A stretch of DNA of 7,887 nt from contig CAMXXM010000053.1 of the NCBI GenBank assembly GCA_947253195.1, forward strand, positions 1-7,887, given 5' to 3'. A program made the position numbers and the translations under genes. The notes beneath the pieces were generated by a model that was not told where the DNA came from, searched no databases, and saw nothing but the letters and a program-made list of their open reading frames with translations. Shown here piece by piece: positions 1 to 7,131 of the stretch (within the stretch, counting starts at the first letter, position 1; every line of letters starts with the position of its first letter). The stretch comes from an uncultured Porphyromonas sp. (GTDB taxonomy: Bacteria; Bacteroidota; Bacteroidia; Bacteroidales; Porphyromonadaceae).

Positions 1-401
1 TGGGTGCCAGCCTCTACACCAACTCTGCCGGTAAGCAGTCGGGATCTATGACGATCAACCTCGCTGCCGATCACTGCCTCAATGGGCACATCTGGGATGA
101 CAACAGCGCCTTTACCCTCGGCGGTCAGGCGGTGATCAATATGTACAGTGGTGGCACGGACTACTTCATCGGACCACGTGCCGGACTGCACTATCACTTC
201 ATCCCCGCACTGGACACCTACTGCTTCATCGCCCTCGGCTTCAGAGGCGACCACAGCAATGAGAGCAAGGCATCGTCCTTTGGCTTCGGATACAATACCG
301 GTATCGGACTGCGCTATATGGTGACTCCCAGCTGGGGTCTCTTCGTAGAGGCAGGATACGGGATGAGTGTCCTCAACGTCGGAGCCTCCCTCTCTTTCTG
401 A
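1..401 (+). CDS. Outer-membrane beta-barrel protein, C-terminal part (5' end outside window)
   Basis: The reading frame is open from base 3 and runs without a stop to TGA at 399-401, so the gene starts upstream; the ATG at 48 is internal. About 132 residues are visible. They show alternating hydrophobic/polar strands rich in Gly, Tyr and Phe (for example YFIGPRAGLHYHF, FGFGYNTGIGLRYMV, WGLFVEAGYGMSV), separated by short polar turns, and the chain ends in SLSF. A C-terminal Phe after a final amphipathic strand is the usual signal for insertion by the BAM machinery, so an outer-membrane location is well supported. The specific role is not visible; small Bacteroidetes barrels of this kind are mostly annotated as 'outer membrane beta-barrel protein'. 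A long hairpin follows the stop. Confidence 0.75.
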   Translation, partial: GASLYTNSAGKQSGSMTINLAADHCLNGHIWDDNSAFTLGGQAVINMYSGGTDYFIGPRAGLHYHFIPALDTYCFIALGFRGDHSNESKASSFGFGYNTGIGLRYMVTPSWGLFVEAGYGMSVLNVGASLSF

Positions 402-430
402 TAAGAGAGTCAATCGTAGATTTTAGTATA

Positions 431-473
431 AAAGGTCAGGAGCCTGTCCCGCCGGACTTCGCTCCTGACCTTT
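431..473 (+). terminator. Long hairpin after the barrel gene, possible terminator
   Basis: A perfect 13-bp inverted repeat pairs 431-443 (AAAGGTCAGGAGC) with 461-473. The 17-base loop holds a second short stem, GTCC 446-449 with GGAC 454-457. It begins 29 bases after the barrel stop codon and ends 31 bases before the panC -7 box, so termination of the barrel transcript is the simplest role. The only U-rich stretch is the last three bases of the stem itself, so it is not a textbook intrinsic terminator. Confidence 0.55.
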
Positions 474-504
474 CGTAAGATGATATTCTTCGTCAATCTC
501 TCGC

Positions 505-512
505 TACCTTTG
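505..512 (+). promoter_or_regulatory. Bacteroidetes-type -7 box for panC
   Basis: TACCTTTG matches the Bacteroidetes primary-sigma -7 consensus TAnnTTTG exactly. No good TTTG -33 element is visible about 19-20 bases upstream, so the assignment rests on the -7 box and its position. Transcription would be expected to start around 518-520, leaving a leader of about 15-20 bases before the ATG at 536. Confidence 0.6.
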
Positions 513-535
513 CGGTGAGAGATATAGGTAACGCC

Positions 536-1393
536 ATGGAAGTAATCAACAGTCAGGAGCAGCTGAGGGAAGCCCTCAGCCGAGTACGTCAGGAGCACAA
601 GGGAGAGACGATCGGGCTCGTCCCCACGATGGGCGGACTGCACGAGGGACACTTTAGCCTCATACGTCGCTGCGTCAGGGAGTGCGACTGCACGGTGGTG
701 AGTGTTTTCCTCAATCCGACCCAATTCAATAACCCCACCGACCTCGCCACCTATCCTCACGACATGAAGGAGGATCTGAGGGCGCTGGAGTCACTCGGGG
801 TAGACTTCGCCTTTACCCCCACACCCGAGGAGATGTACGCTGAGGGAGAGGAGGCGCCCGACCTACCCCTCGGACAGGTGGCGGAAGTGATGGAGGGCGC
901 TTACCGTCCGGGTCACTTCCGCGGAGTGGTCTGGATCGTCGGGAAGCTCTTCAGGCTCGTGCAGCCGGATAAGGCATACTTTGGTCTCAAGGACTTCCAG
1001 CAGATAGCGGTGATCAAGCGGATGATCGAGCTCTCAGGCGATATGGACCCGGAGATCATCTCTTGCGACACCGTCCGCGAGTCGGACGGACTTGCCATGA
1101 GCAGCCGAAACAATAGGCTCTCTCCCGAGGAGAGACAGGCAGCACCGATGATCTACCAAGCACTAACCGAGGGAGTGAGGGCGCAGAGGGAGGGAAGCTC
1201 CGTCAGTGAGGTGTATGACCTCGTGATCCGGGAGATCGAGGCATCGCCGCTGCTCCGAGTAGAGTACTTCAGCATCGTCGACCGAGACACGCTGGGGGAG
1301 ATCAGTGAGTGGAGTGAGACGGAGCATGCCGTCGGCGCCATCACGGTCTATGATGGGGAAGTGAGGCTGATCGACCATATAGACTTCTTCTGA
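536..1393 (+). CDS. panC: Pantoate--beta-alanine ligase (pantothenate synthetase)
   Basis: PanC joins D-pantoate and beta-alanine, using ATP through a pantoyl-adenylate, to make pantothenate (vitamin B5), the precursor of coenzyme A; it is cytosolic. The 285 residues match the usual family length and carry the family signatures in order: PTMGGLHEGH (30-39, the HIGH-type ATP motif with both His), FLNPTQF (58-64, pantoate site), GHFRGVV (126-132), KAYFGLKDFQQ (146-156, with Lys152 and the Gln residues) and RESDGLAMSSRN (181-192, KMSKS-like loop). I chose ATG 536 over the in-frame GTG at 515 because the N-terminus MEVINSQEQL is family-like and the -7 box at 505-512 would place the transcript start after 515. 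The downstream hydrolase gene starts 13 bases after the stop. No panD, ketopantoate hydroxymethyltransferase or ketopantoate reductase gene is in the window. Confidence 0.97.
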   Translation: MEVINSQEQLREALSRVRQEHKGETIGLVPTMGGLHEGHFSLIRRCVRECDCTVVSVFLNPTQFNNPTDLATYPHDMKEDLRALESLGVDFAFTPTPEEMYAEGEEAPDLPLGQVAEVMEGAYRPGHFRGVVWIVGKLFRLVQPDKAYFGLKDFQQIAVIKRMIELSGDMDPEIISCDTVRESDGLAMSSRNNRLSPEERQAAPMIYQALTEGVRAQREGSSVSEVYDLVIREIEASPLLRVEYFSIVDRDTLGEISEWSETEHAVGAITVYDGEVRLIDHIDFF

Positions 1394-1406
1394 TCAGCCG
1401 CCGCCC

Positions 1407-2879
1407 GTGAGACGACACCTCCTACTGATCCTCCTTAGTCTCCTCACCTTACAAGGCACACTGGCAGGGGAGACGGATACCATTGCTCCTCGCTCCAAGT
1501 ACGAGATGCGCGCCGTCTGGCTCTCCACCATCTGGGGGCTGGACTGGCCCCGCTCTTCGTCTGAGGAGGCACAGAAGAGGGAGCTGGATGAGCAGCTGGA
1601 TCTGCTGAGGGAGAATGGGATCAATACCATTTTCCTCCAGGTCCGTGGTCGGGGCGACGTGATCTACCCCTCGGCAATCGAGCCGATGCACCCGCGCTTC
1701 TACGGCAAGCGGTACGACGCACTTGCCTATGCGGTGGAGGCGTGCCACAAGAGGGGGATGACGGTCCACGCCTGGATCACCACACTGCCGCTGGAGGATC
1801 GGAGCTATAGACGAAGGCTCAGAGGGGTCACCCCATTCTATGACAAGCACAAGGGGCACACCAAGCGGCATAAGGGAAAGGACTTCATGGACCCGGCAGA
1901 CAGCCTCACCGGCATCCACCTTGCCTCTCTTGCTCGCGAAATAGCGGAGAAATACCCTGTGGAGGGGATCCAGCTTGACTACATTCGCTACCCCGACTTC
2001 CCCGCACGCTTTCCCGATGACCGGGATTACCGAGAGGCACACACACTGCTTCCAAAGGCAGAGTGGCGGCGAAATAACATCACCGCCATCGTCAGGCGGA
2101 TCCACGATGCTCTCCAGGCGACAGACAGCACCGTGCTACTCAGTGCAGCAACAATAGGTGCGTACGACCAGATCTCCGGTGTCTCCCACATCGGCTGGAC
2201 CGCGAGGGGCGATGTGTATCAGGATCCCGTGGCGTGGGAGCGGGAGGGAGCCATTGACTTCATCGCCACCATGACCTACAGTCGGGGATCCACCTTCGGA
2301 CCCATCCTCAGGGACTGGCGGGACAAGCTCAGCATCCCGGTCGTCATCGGTCTCGGAGCCTTCCGCACACTGCGCGAGGAGGAAGGCTGGCCTGCACAGC
2401 AGGTGATCGACCAGGTTGCCGAGGTGCAGAGCGACAGTCTTCTCGCAGGAGTGGCACTCTTCCGAGCCCGGCAGATCACCGAGCAATCCCACGGGCTGAG
2501 AGATCAGCTGGCAACGCAGTGCTTCCGACAGCCGGTCCTCCCGCACGCTCCGATAGTAAGTGCCGACAGCACGCTGCTCTACCCACGAGACCTTACGATC
2601 ACCACCGAGGGGGACAGCGCCAAGCTCACCTGGTGCGGTGCCAATCGTGACCGCCCCTGCCTCTATGCGATCTACCTCTCGACCGACTCCCTACCCGACA
2701 CCACGACAGGTCGAGACCTCGTCGCGGTGACGATGGAGCAGTCGGCAACGATCACACTGCCGAGGAGTCAGGATGGCGAGCGCTTTGTCACTCTCGAGAT
2801 CAGCTGCTACGACCTCCGCACCGGCCTTGAGGCCTACATCCCCGGTGGAGCAGCCATCTACCAACGTAAGGAGGAGTAA
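1407..2879 (+). CDS. Secreted GHL10/DUF187-family glycoside hydrolase-like protein
   Basis: Residues 1-20 form a signal peptide (MRRH, a Leu-rich core, likely cleavage after TLA); there is no lipobox Cys, so export to the periplasm is expected. Residues about 33-360 are the TIM-barrel of the GHL10 (DUF187, YngK-like) family, with EMRAVWLSTIWGLDWP (33-48), FLQVRGRGD (76-84), VHAWITTLPL (120-129), FMDPA (160-164), GIQLDYIRYP (187-196, whose Asp191 is a candidate catalytic residue), SAATIGAYD (246-254), FIATMTYS (285-292) and VVIGLGAF (312-319). Residues about 388-485 look like a fibronectin III-like beta domain. The substrate is unknown; family members are thought to act on glycans, including peptidoglycan-related ones. 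The start is GTG: an in-frame stop at 1380-1382 rules out a longer form, and no upstream ATG exists. It lies 13 bases after panC and is probably cotranscribed with it. Confidence 0.9.
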   Translation: MRRHLLLILLSLLTLQGTLAGETDTIAPRSKYEMRAVWLSTIWGLDWPRSSSEEAQKRELDEQLDLLRENGINTIFLQVRGRGDVIYPSAIEPMHPRFYGKRYDALAYAVEACHKRGMTVHAWITTLPLEDRSYRRRLRGVTPFYDKHKGHTKRHKGKDFMDPADSLTGIHLASLAREIAEKYPVEGIQLDYIRYPDFPARFPDDRDYREAHTLLPKAEWRRNNITAIVRRIHDALQATDSTVLLSAATIGAYDQISGVSHIGWTARGDVYQDPVAWEREGAIDFIATMTYSRGSTFGPILRDWRDKLSIPVVIGLGAFRTLREEEGWPAQQVIDQVAEVQSDSLLAGVALFRARQITEQSHGLRDQLATQCFRQPVLPHAPIVSADSTLLYPRDLTITTEGDSAKLTWCGANRDRPCLYAIYLSTDSLPDTTTGRDLVAVTMEQSATITLPRSQDGERFVTLEISCYDLRTGLEAYIPGGAAIYQRKEE

Positions 2880-2936
2880 AAAACGCCCGTCACCCTACCG
2901 AGACACACAGGGCAGAGCAAACCTGCTCAGGGTCTA
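2878..2936 (-). terminator. Weak terminator-like structure between convergent genes
   Basis: This 50-odd-base gap lies between the hydrolase stop and the stop of the small membrane gene. Read on the minus strand it contains GAGCA/TGCTC (2928-2915) nested inside ACCCT/AGGGT (2933-2929 with 2896-2892), then GACGGGCG and six T residues (2883-2878). The T run and nearby GC-rich stem suggest termination of the small minus-strand gene, but the stems are short and not directly next to the T run. No good plus-strand terminator for the hydrolase gene is visible. Confidence 0.3.
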
Positions 2937-3158
2937 ACGTCCCTTTCCCCCACTGTCGGAGTGCACCAGTGACCGCAGCAGCAGATAGACACAGAGGAGC
3001 ACGATGGCACCATAAAAGATGCAAAAGACCTTGCCCAATGTCGATCCCCAAGAGATCACCCGGAGCACATAGAGCAGAAAACCAATTAGGATCCAGTCAA
3101 ATAGGTGTCCTAATGCTTCTTGGGTCGATGCCGACCACAGCCGATCAAGTCTCATCAT
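2934..3158 (-). CDS. Small two-helix membrane protein, function unknown
   Basis: I do not recognise a named family. The 74 residues start at ATG 3158 (the TTG at 3161 is one codon earlier and less likely) and end at TAG 2934-2936. After a short charged, amphipathic N-terminus (MMRLDRLWSASTQEALG) there are two clear membrane segments, about residues 18-37 (FDWILIGFLLY...) and 44-62 (VFCIFYGAIVLLCVYLLLR), then a polar tail, HSDSGGKGR. Arg/Lys residues flank the helices. Evidence that it is a real gene: the hydropathy pattern is strong, an exact TACCTTTG -7 box lies 28 bases upstream of the ATG, no other gene overlaps it, and a T-run structure follows the stop. It is convergent with the hydrolase gene and lies downstream of the nifJ terminator, so it is probably transcribed alone. 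Confidence 0.6.
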   Translation of the reverse strand: MMRLDRLWSASTQEALGHLFDWILIGFLLYVLRVISWGSTLGKVFCIFYGAIVLLCVYLLLRSLVHSDSGGKGR

Positions 3159-3185
3159 CAATCATCAAAATCAAGACCTCCCCTA

Positions 3186-3193
3186 CAAAGGTA
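3186..3193 (-). promoter_or_regulatory. Bacteroidetes-type -7 box for the small membrane protein gene
   Basis: Read on the minus strand, 3193-3186 is TACCTTTG, an exact TAnnTTTG match and the same octamer as the panC box. Transcription would start near 3179, leaving roughly 20 bases before ATG 3158. As with panC, no convincing TTTG -33 element is seen at the expected spacing. Confidence 0.5.
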
Positions 3194-3368
3194 CAAAACA
3201 GATGGGACTGATCCTGCACGTCACATCCGTATCAAAAGGACTCCACAAAGTCAAAATGCAAATCAGACGGACAACAATAGTTCTTTTATGACTTTTCAAA
3301 TGCTGTAAAGAGGCGATACACAGAGACAATAACACACCCTCATACCCACATTTTGAGGGGTATGGATC
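3194..3368. other. AT-richer intergenic stretch with no clear gene
   Basis: With the flanking promoter and terminator this is part of the roughly 300-base gap between the small membrane gene start and the nifJ stop. Its composition is visibly more AT-rich than its surroundings. Short open frames here (for example 3120-3308 on the plus strand) give polar, low-information peptides without family resemblance. The only structure noted is a pair of overlapping short inverted repeats: CCCTCA 3337-3342 with TGAGGG 3354-3359, and CATACCC 3341-3347 with GGGTATG 3358-3364, which cannot form together. No RNA gene is recognised. Confidence 0.5.
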
Positions 3369-3415
3369 AAAAAAAGCTCAGGCTGAGGGGCGGTGAAGCC
3401 GATCAGCCTGAGCTT
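3369..3415 (-). terminator. Intrinsic terminator of nifJ
   Basis: A perfect 13-bp stem pairs 3415-3403 with 3386-3374 (AAGCTCAGGCTGA on the plus strand) across a 16-base loop. On the minus strand it is followed by a T run, giving seven consecutive T residues at 3375-3369 where stem base meets tail. It begins 46 bases after the nifJ stop, and the orientation fits termination of nifJ only. A small extra inverted repeat, GACGG 3431-3435 with CCGTC 3444-3448, lies between stop and terminator. Confidence 0.88.
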
Positions 3416-3461
3416 AGTCTATTAGATGGAGACGGCGGTTAGACCGTCAGGCGTGCGAGGA

Positions 3462-6400
3462 TTACATCCACTTACCGGGCTCCTCCTCGACCTTCTTCTC
3501 CACCTCAGAGGGAGCCTCAGCGACATCCTCCTCGGGTCTTGAGAAGTCCATGGCAAGGTACCTCTGATACTTGGTGTAGCGGTACTTGGCATCCTCGAGA
3601 GCAGCAACGTAGAGCGCCTCAGCGTCCTCGGGGAAGAGCTTCTCAAGAGAGCGGTAGCGCACCTCACCCATGATGAAGTCGTGGAAGAGATCCCACTGCG
3701 GCTCCTTGGAGTCAAATTGGAAGGGGTTCTTGCCCTGCTCCTCCAGACGAGGATCGTAGCGCCAGAGTTGCCAGTAGCCACACTCAACGGCGCGTCTCTC
3801 CTCCTCCTGGGTCTTACCCATACCGGCACGGAGACCATGATTGATACAGGGGCAGTAGGCGATGATCAGTGAGGGACCATCAAACTCCTCAGCCTCGCGG
3901 ATCGCCTTGAGCGCCTGAGCCTGATTGGCTCCCATGGCGATCTGAGCGACATAGACGTAGCCGTAGCCGGCAGCCATCATACCGAGGTCCTTCTTACGGA
4001 AGCGGCGACCATTGGCAGAGAACTGTGCCACAGCGGCACGCGGGGTAGACTTGGAGCTCTGTCCACCGGTATTGGAGTAGACCTCCGTATCGATGACGAG
4101 GACATTGACATCCGGTGCCTGTGCCAGCACGTGGTCGAGACCACCGTAGCCGATATCGTAAGCCCAGCCGTCACCACCGATGATCCAGTGAGACTTCTTG
4201 GTGATGTAGTGACGGAGATCATCGATGAGGCGACCACCCTCGGTAGCATCATTCTCTACCAGAGCACGGATCTCATCGGAGAGCTCACGACAAGCATTGG
4301 CATCCTCATACTTCTCGATCCACTCCTTGAGGAGCTCCTTGGTCCTCTCCTGACCGATCTCGATCTTACCATCGACGACATCCTGCGCGATGGTGAGGAG
4401 GCGCTCGCGGAGCTTCTTATTGGCAAGGTACATACCATAGCCGTACTCTGCGTTGTCCTCAAAGAGGGAGTTGGCCCATGCAGGACCGTGACCCTTTGCA
4501 TTGGTCGTATAGGGCGTCTCAGGAGCAGATGCGGAGTAGATAGAGGAGCAGCCGGTGGTATTGGCCACTACCTGACGATCGCCGTAGAGCTGAGAGATCA
4601 GCTTGACGTAGGGCGTCTCACCGCAGCCGGCGCAAGCACCGGAGAACTCGAAGAGAGGCTGAGCGAACTGAGAATTCTTCACGCTCTTGCTGACATCGAC
4701 GAGATGAGCCTTATTGGTCACCTTCTGAGCAGAGTAGAGCCACAGCGGATCCTGATCCTCCTGGGTGTGGAGGAGCTCCATGGTGAGTGCCTTCTCGCCC
4801 TTCTTTCCGGGGCAGACATCGGCGCAGTTACCGCAGCCGAGACAGTCGAGGACGTCGACCTGGATGCGGAAGCCCATACCCTTGAACTCCTCACCGATGG
4901 CAGGCTTGGTCACGTAGCCCTCGGGGGCATTCTCCATCTCCTTCTCATCGAGGATGAAAGGACGGATGGTGGCGTGAGGACAGACGTAGGCACACTGGTT
5001 ACACTGGATACAATTCTCCTCGTGCCACATCGGGACATTGACGGCGACACCGGGGCGCATCACGCGAGTGGTGCCGGGCTGCCAGGTACCGTCCTCGAGG
5101 CCGGCGAAGACACTTACAGGCAGGTCATCACCCCCCTGAGCGTGCATCTTCTTGACGATGGCGGAGACGAAAGGCGTGTCGTACTCGTACTCCTGCTCAG
5201 CATCATCGGCGCAGTCGGCCCACTCAGCGGGCACGGGTACCTCGATGACGTCAGCACCAGCATCGACAGCCTGATAGTTCATGTTGACGATCTTCTCGCC
5301 CTTGTGTCCGTAGCTCTTGACGATGAATTTCTTCATCTGCTCGACAGCGAGATCGTAGGGGATGACGTTGGCAATCTTGAAGAAAGCGGACTGGAGGATC
5401 GTATTGGTGCGGTTGCCGAGACCGATCTCAGAGGCAATCTTGGTCGCGTTGATGATGTAGAGGTGGCAGCCGTTCTTCGCGAGGTATCTCTTGAGACGAC
5501 CGGGGAGGTTCTCACCCAGATCCTCCGGCTCCCAGATGGAGTTGAGGAGGAGCGAGCCACCCTTGCGGAGACCCTTCGTGATATTGAAGCGGTGCAGGTA
5601 TGCCGGCTCGTGGCAGGCTACGAAGTGTGGGTGATTGACGTAGTAAGTGGAGCGGATGGGGCTGTCACCGAAGCGGAGGTGAGAGCAGGTAAATCCTCCG
5701 GACTTACGAGAGTCGTACTCAAAGTAAGCCTGGCAGTATTTGTTGGTATTCTCACCGATGATCTTGACAGAATTCTTATTGGCACCCACGGTACCGTCAG
5801 ATCCACGGCCATAGAACTTCGCCTCAAAGGCATCCGTAGCCACATCGAAGTGGTCTGTGAGCGGAAGTGAGGTGAAAGTGACGTCATCCACGATACCGAT
5901 GGTGAAGTGATCCTTCGGCATCTTCATGCGGAGGTTCTCAAAGACAGCGGCAAACTGCTCCGGGGTCACGTCCTTAGAGGAGAGACCATAGCGACCACCG
6001 ACAACGATCGGGTGCTCCTCCATTCCATAGAGAGCGTTCTTCACGTCGAGGTAAAGAGGCTCACCGGCGCTACCGGGCTCCTTGGTACGGTCGAGGACAG
6101 CGACATGCTTCACGGTCTTAGGCATTGCCTCAAGGAAGTGCTCCACGCTGAAGGGACGGAAGAGGTGGACCTTGATCATACCGACCTTGCGACCCTCGGC
6201 ATTGAGCTTGTCGATCACCTCCTCAGCGGTCTCACAGGCAGAGCCCATGCAGATCACGATATCCTCAGCATCCTCTGCGCCGTAGTAGTCAAAGAGGTGG
6301 TAGTGACGACCGGTGATCTTGCCCAGCTCGTCCATATAGTGCTGCACGGTCTTGGGGACAGCGTTGTAGAAGGGGTTGGAAGCCTCACGCTCCTGGAAGT

Positions 6401-7079
6401 AGATATCCCCATTCTGTGCCGTACCACGGGTCACCGGTGCATCAGGGGTGAGCGCGCGGTGACGGAACTCCTTGATCGCCTCGAGGTCAACGAGGGGACG
6501 GAGATCCTCCATGTCGATCTCCTCGATCTTCTGGATCTCGTGAGAGGTGCGGAAGCCGTCGAAGAAGTGGAGGAAGGGCACACGTCCGTGGATCGCAGAG
6601 AGGTGCGCTACGGCGGCCATATCCTGAGCCTCCTGTACGGAGTTGCTGCAGAGCATGGCGAAGCCGGTGGCACGGCAGGCCATCACGTCCTGGTGATCAC
6701 CAAAGATCGAGAGGGCATGGCCGGCGATGGCACGTGCAGCGATGTGGAAGACACCGGGGAGGAGTTCTCCAGAGATCTTGTACATATTGGGGATCATCAG
6801 GAGGAGACCCTGAGACGCAGTAAAGGTGGTCGTCAGCGCACCAGCCTGCAGAGAGCCGTGGACGGTACCGGCGGCACCTGCCTCACTCTGCATCTCCTGG
6901 ACACGGACGGTGTCGCCGAAGAGGTTTTTACGCCCATTGGCTGCCCACTTGTCCACAACCTCTGCCATCGTAGAGGAGGGAGTGATGGGGTAGATGGCCG
7001 CCAGCTCCGAGAACATATACGCGATATGCGACGTAGCGGTGTTGCCATCACAGGTCATGAATTTCTTTTCTTTACTCAT
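3462..7079 (-). CDS. nifJ: Pyruvate:ferredoxin (flavodoxin) oxidoreductase, single-chain
   Basis: PFOR converts pyruvate, CoA and oxidised ferredoxin to acetyl-CoA, CO2 and reduced ferredoxin in the cytosol; it is a central step of anaerobic fermentation. The 1205 residues carry the whole fused domain set. The N-terminal pyruvate domain has YPITPSS (30-36, Thr33), Glu66 and Arg116. The transketolase-C-like domain and gamma domain (GRGSDGTVGANKNS, 424-437) follow. Two ferredoxin-type [4Fe-4S] sites are Cys690/693/696/700 and Cys746/749/752/756. The TPP domain has proximal-cluster ligands Cys816, 819, 844 and 1076, GGDGWAYDIG (968-977) and YSNTGGQSS (1001-1009). Spacing agrees with the Desulfovibrio africanus enzyme. 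I chose ATG 7079 (MSKEKKFMTCDGNTATSHIAY); the longer frame to 7175 would overlap the upstream gene and adds no family sequence. An acidic tail of about 27 residues (1179-1205) follows the usual end. The gene ends at a strong terminator. Confidence 0.98.
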   Translation of the reverse strand: MSKEKKFMTCDGNTATSHIAYMFSELAAIYPITPSSTMAEVVDKWAANGRKNLFGDTVRVQEMQSEAGAAGTVHGSLQAGALTTTFTASQGLLLMIPNMYKISGELLPGVFHIAARAIAGHALSIFGDHQDVMACRATGFAMLCSNSVQEAQDMAAVAHLSAIHGRVPFLHFFDGFRTSHEIQKIEEIDMEDLRPLVDLEAIKEFRHRALTPDAPVTRGTAQNGDIYFQEREASNPFYNAVPKTVQHYMDELGKITGRHYHLFDYYGAEDAEDIVICMGSACETAEEVIDKLNAEGRKVGMIKVHLFRPFSVEHFLEAMPKTVKHVAVLDRTKEPGSAGEPLYLDVKNALYGMEEHPIVVGGRYGLSSKDVTPEQFAAVFENLRMKMPKDHFTIGIVDDVTFTSLPLTDHFDVATDAFEAKFYGRGSDGTVGANKNSVKIIGENTNKYCQAYFEYDSRKSGGFTCSHLRFGDSPIRSTYYVNHPHFVACHEPAYLHRFNITKGLRKGGSLLLNSIWEPEDLGENLPGRLKRYLAKNGCHLYIINATKIASEIGLGNRTNTILQSAFFKIANVIPYDLAVEQMKKFIVKSYGHKGEKIVNMNYQAVDAGADVIEVPVPAEWADCADDAEQEYEYDTPFVSAIVKKMHAQGGDDLPVSVFAGLEDGTWQPGTTRVMRPGVAVNVPMWHEENCIQCNQCAYVCPHATIRPFILDEKEMENAPEGYVTKPAIGEEFKGMGFRIQVDVLDCLGCGNCADVCPGKKGEKALTMELLHTQEDQDPLWLYSAQKVTNKAHLVDVSKSVKNSQFAQPLFEFSGACAGCGETPYVKLISQLYGDRQVVANTTGCSSIYSASAPETPYTTNAKGHGPAWANSLFEDNAEYGYGMYLANKKLRERLLTIAQDVVDGKIEIGQERTKELLKEWIEKYEDANACRELSDEIRALVENDATEGGRLIDDLRHYITKKSHWIIGGDGWAYDIGYGGLDHVLAQAPDVNVLVIDTEVYSNTGGQSSKSTPRAAVAQFSANGRRFRKKDLGMMAAGYGYVYVAQIAMGANQAQALKAIREAEEFDGPSLIIAYCPCINHGLRAGMGKTQEEERRAVECGYWQLWRYDPRLEEQGKNPFQFDSKEPQWDLFHDFIMGEVRYRSLEKLFPEDAEALYVAALEDAKYRYTKYQRYLAMDFSRPEEDVAEAPSEVEKKVEEEPGKWM

Positions 7080-7131
7080 ATGTAAGTATACTAAAGCGTG
7101 AAGTAATTTAGTTCTTCTTATTCTTAAAAGG
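7080..7131 (-). promoter_or_regulatory. AT-rich leader ahead of nifJ
   Basis: The 52 bases between the upstream stop (7132-7134) and the nifJ ATG are AT-rich and lack a Shine-Dalgarno sequence, as is common in Bacteroidetes. No exact TAnnTTTG box is present. The nearest candidate, TAAATTAC with TTGACC about 19 bases upstream, matches poorly. A nifJ promoter here or inside the end of the upstream gene is plausible but not shown; cotranscription with the upstream gene is also possible because no hairpin terminator separates them. Confidence 0.25.

Noticed and set aside
410..760. A 116-codon minus-strand frame across the panC promoter and 5' end.
   Set aside because: It overlaps the conserved PanC start region and the hairpin, and its translation shows no domain-like features.
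1449..2105. A 218-codon minus-strand frame opposite the hydrolase gene.
   Set aside because: It lies entirely inside the GHL10-family coding region, whose motifs are clear on the plus strand.
2969..3308. Plus-strand open frames (80 and 62 codons) across the small membrane gene and its upstream gap.
   Set aside because: Polar, low-information peptides with no promoter in that direction; the minus-strand frame explains the region better.
4131..5870. A 579-codon open frame on the plus strand opposite nifJ.
   Set aside because: It is antisense to a highly codon-biased gene that rarely uses TTA, CTA or TCA, which keeps the opposite strand free of stops. The translation is a repetitive Leu/Val/Asp/Glu/Gly mix with no recognisable domain.
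5907..7085. A 392-codon open frame on the plus strand opposite the 5' part of nifJ.
   Set aside because: Same cause as above; low-complexity composition and complete overlap with conserved PFOR coding sequence.
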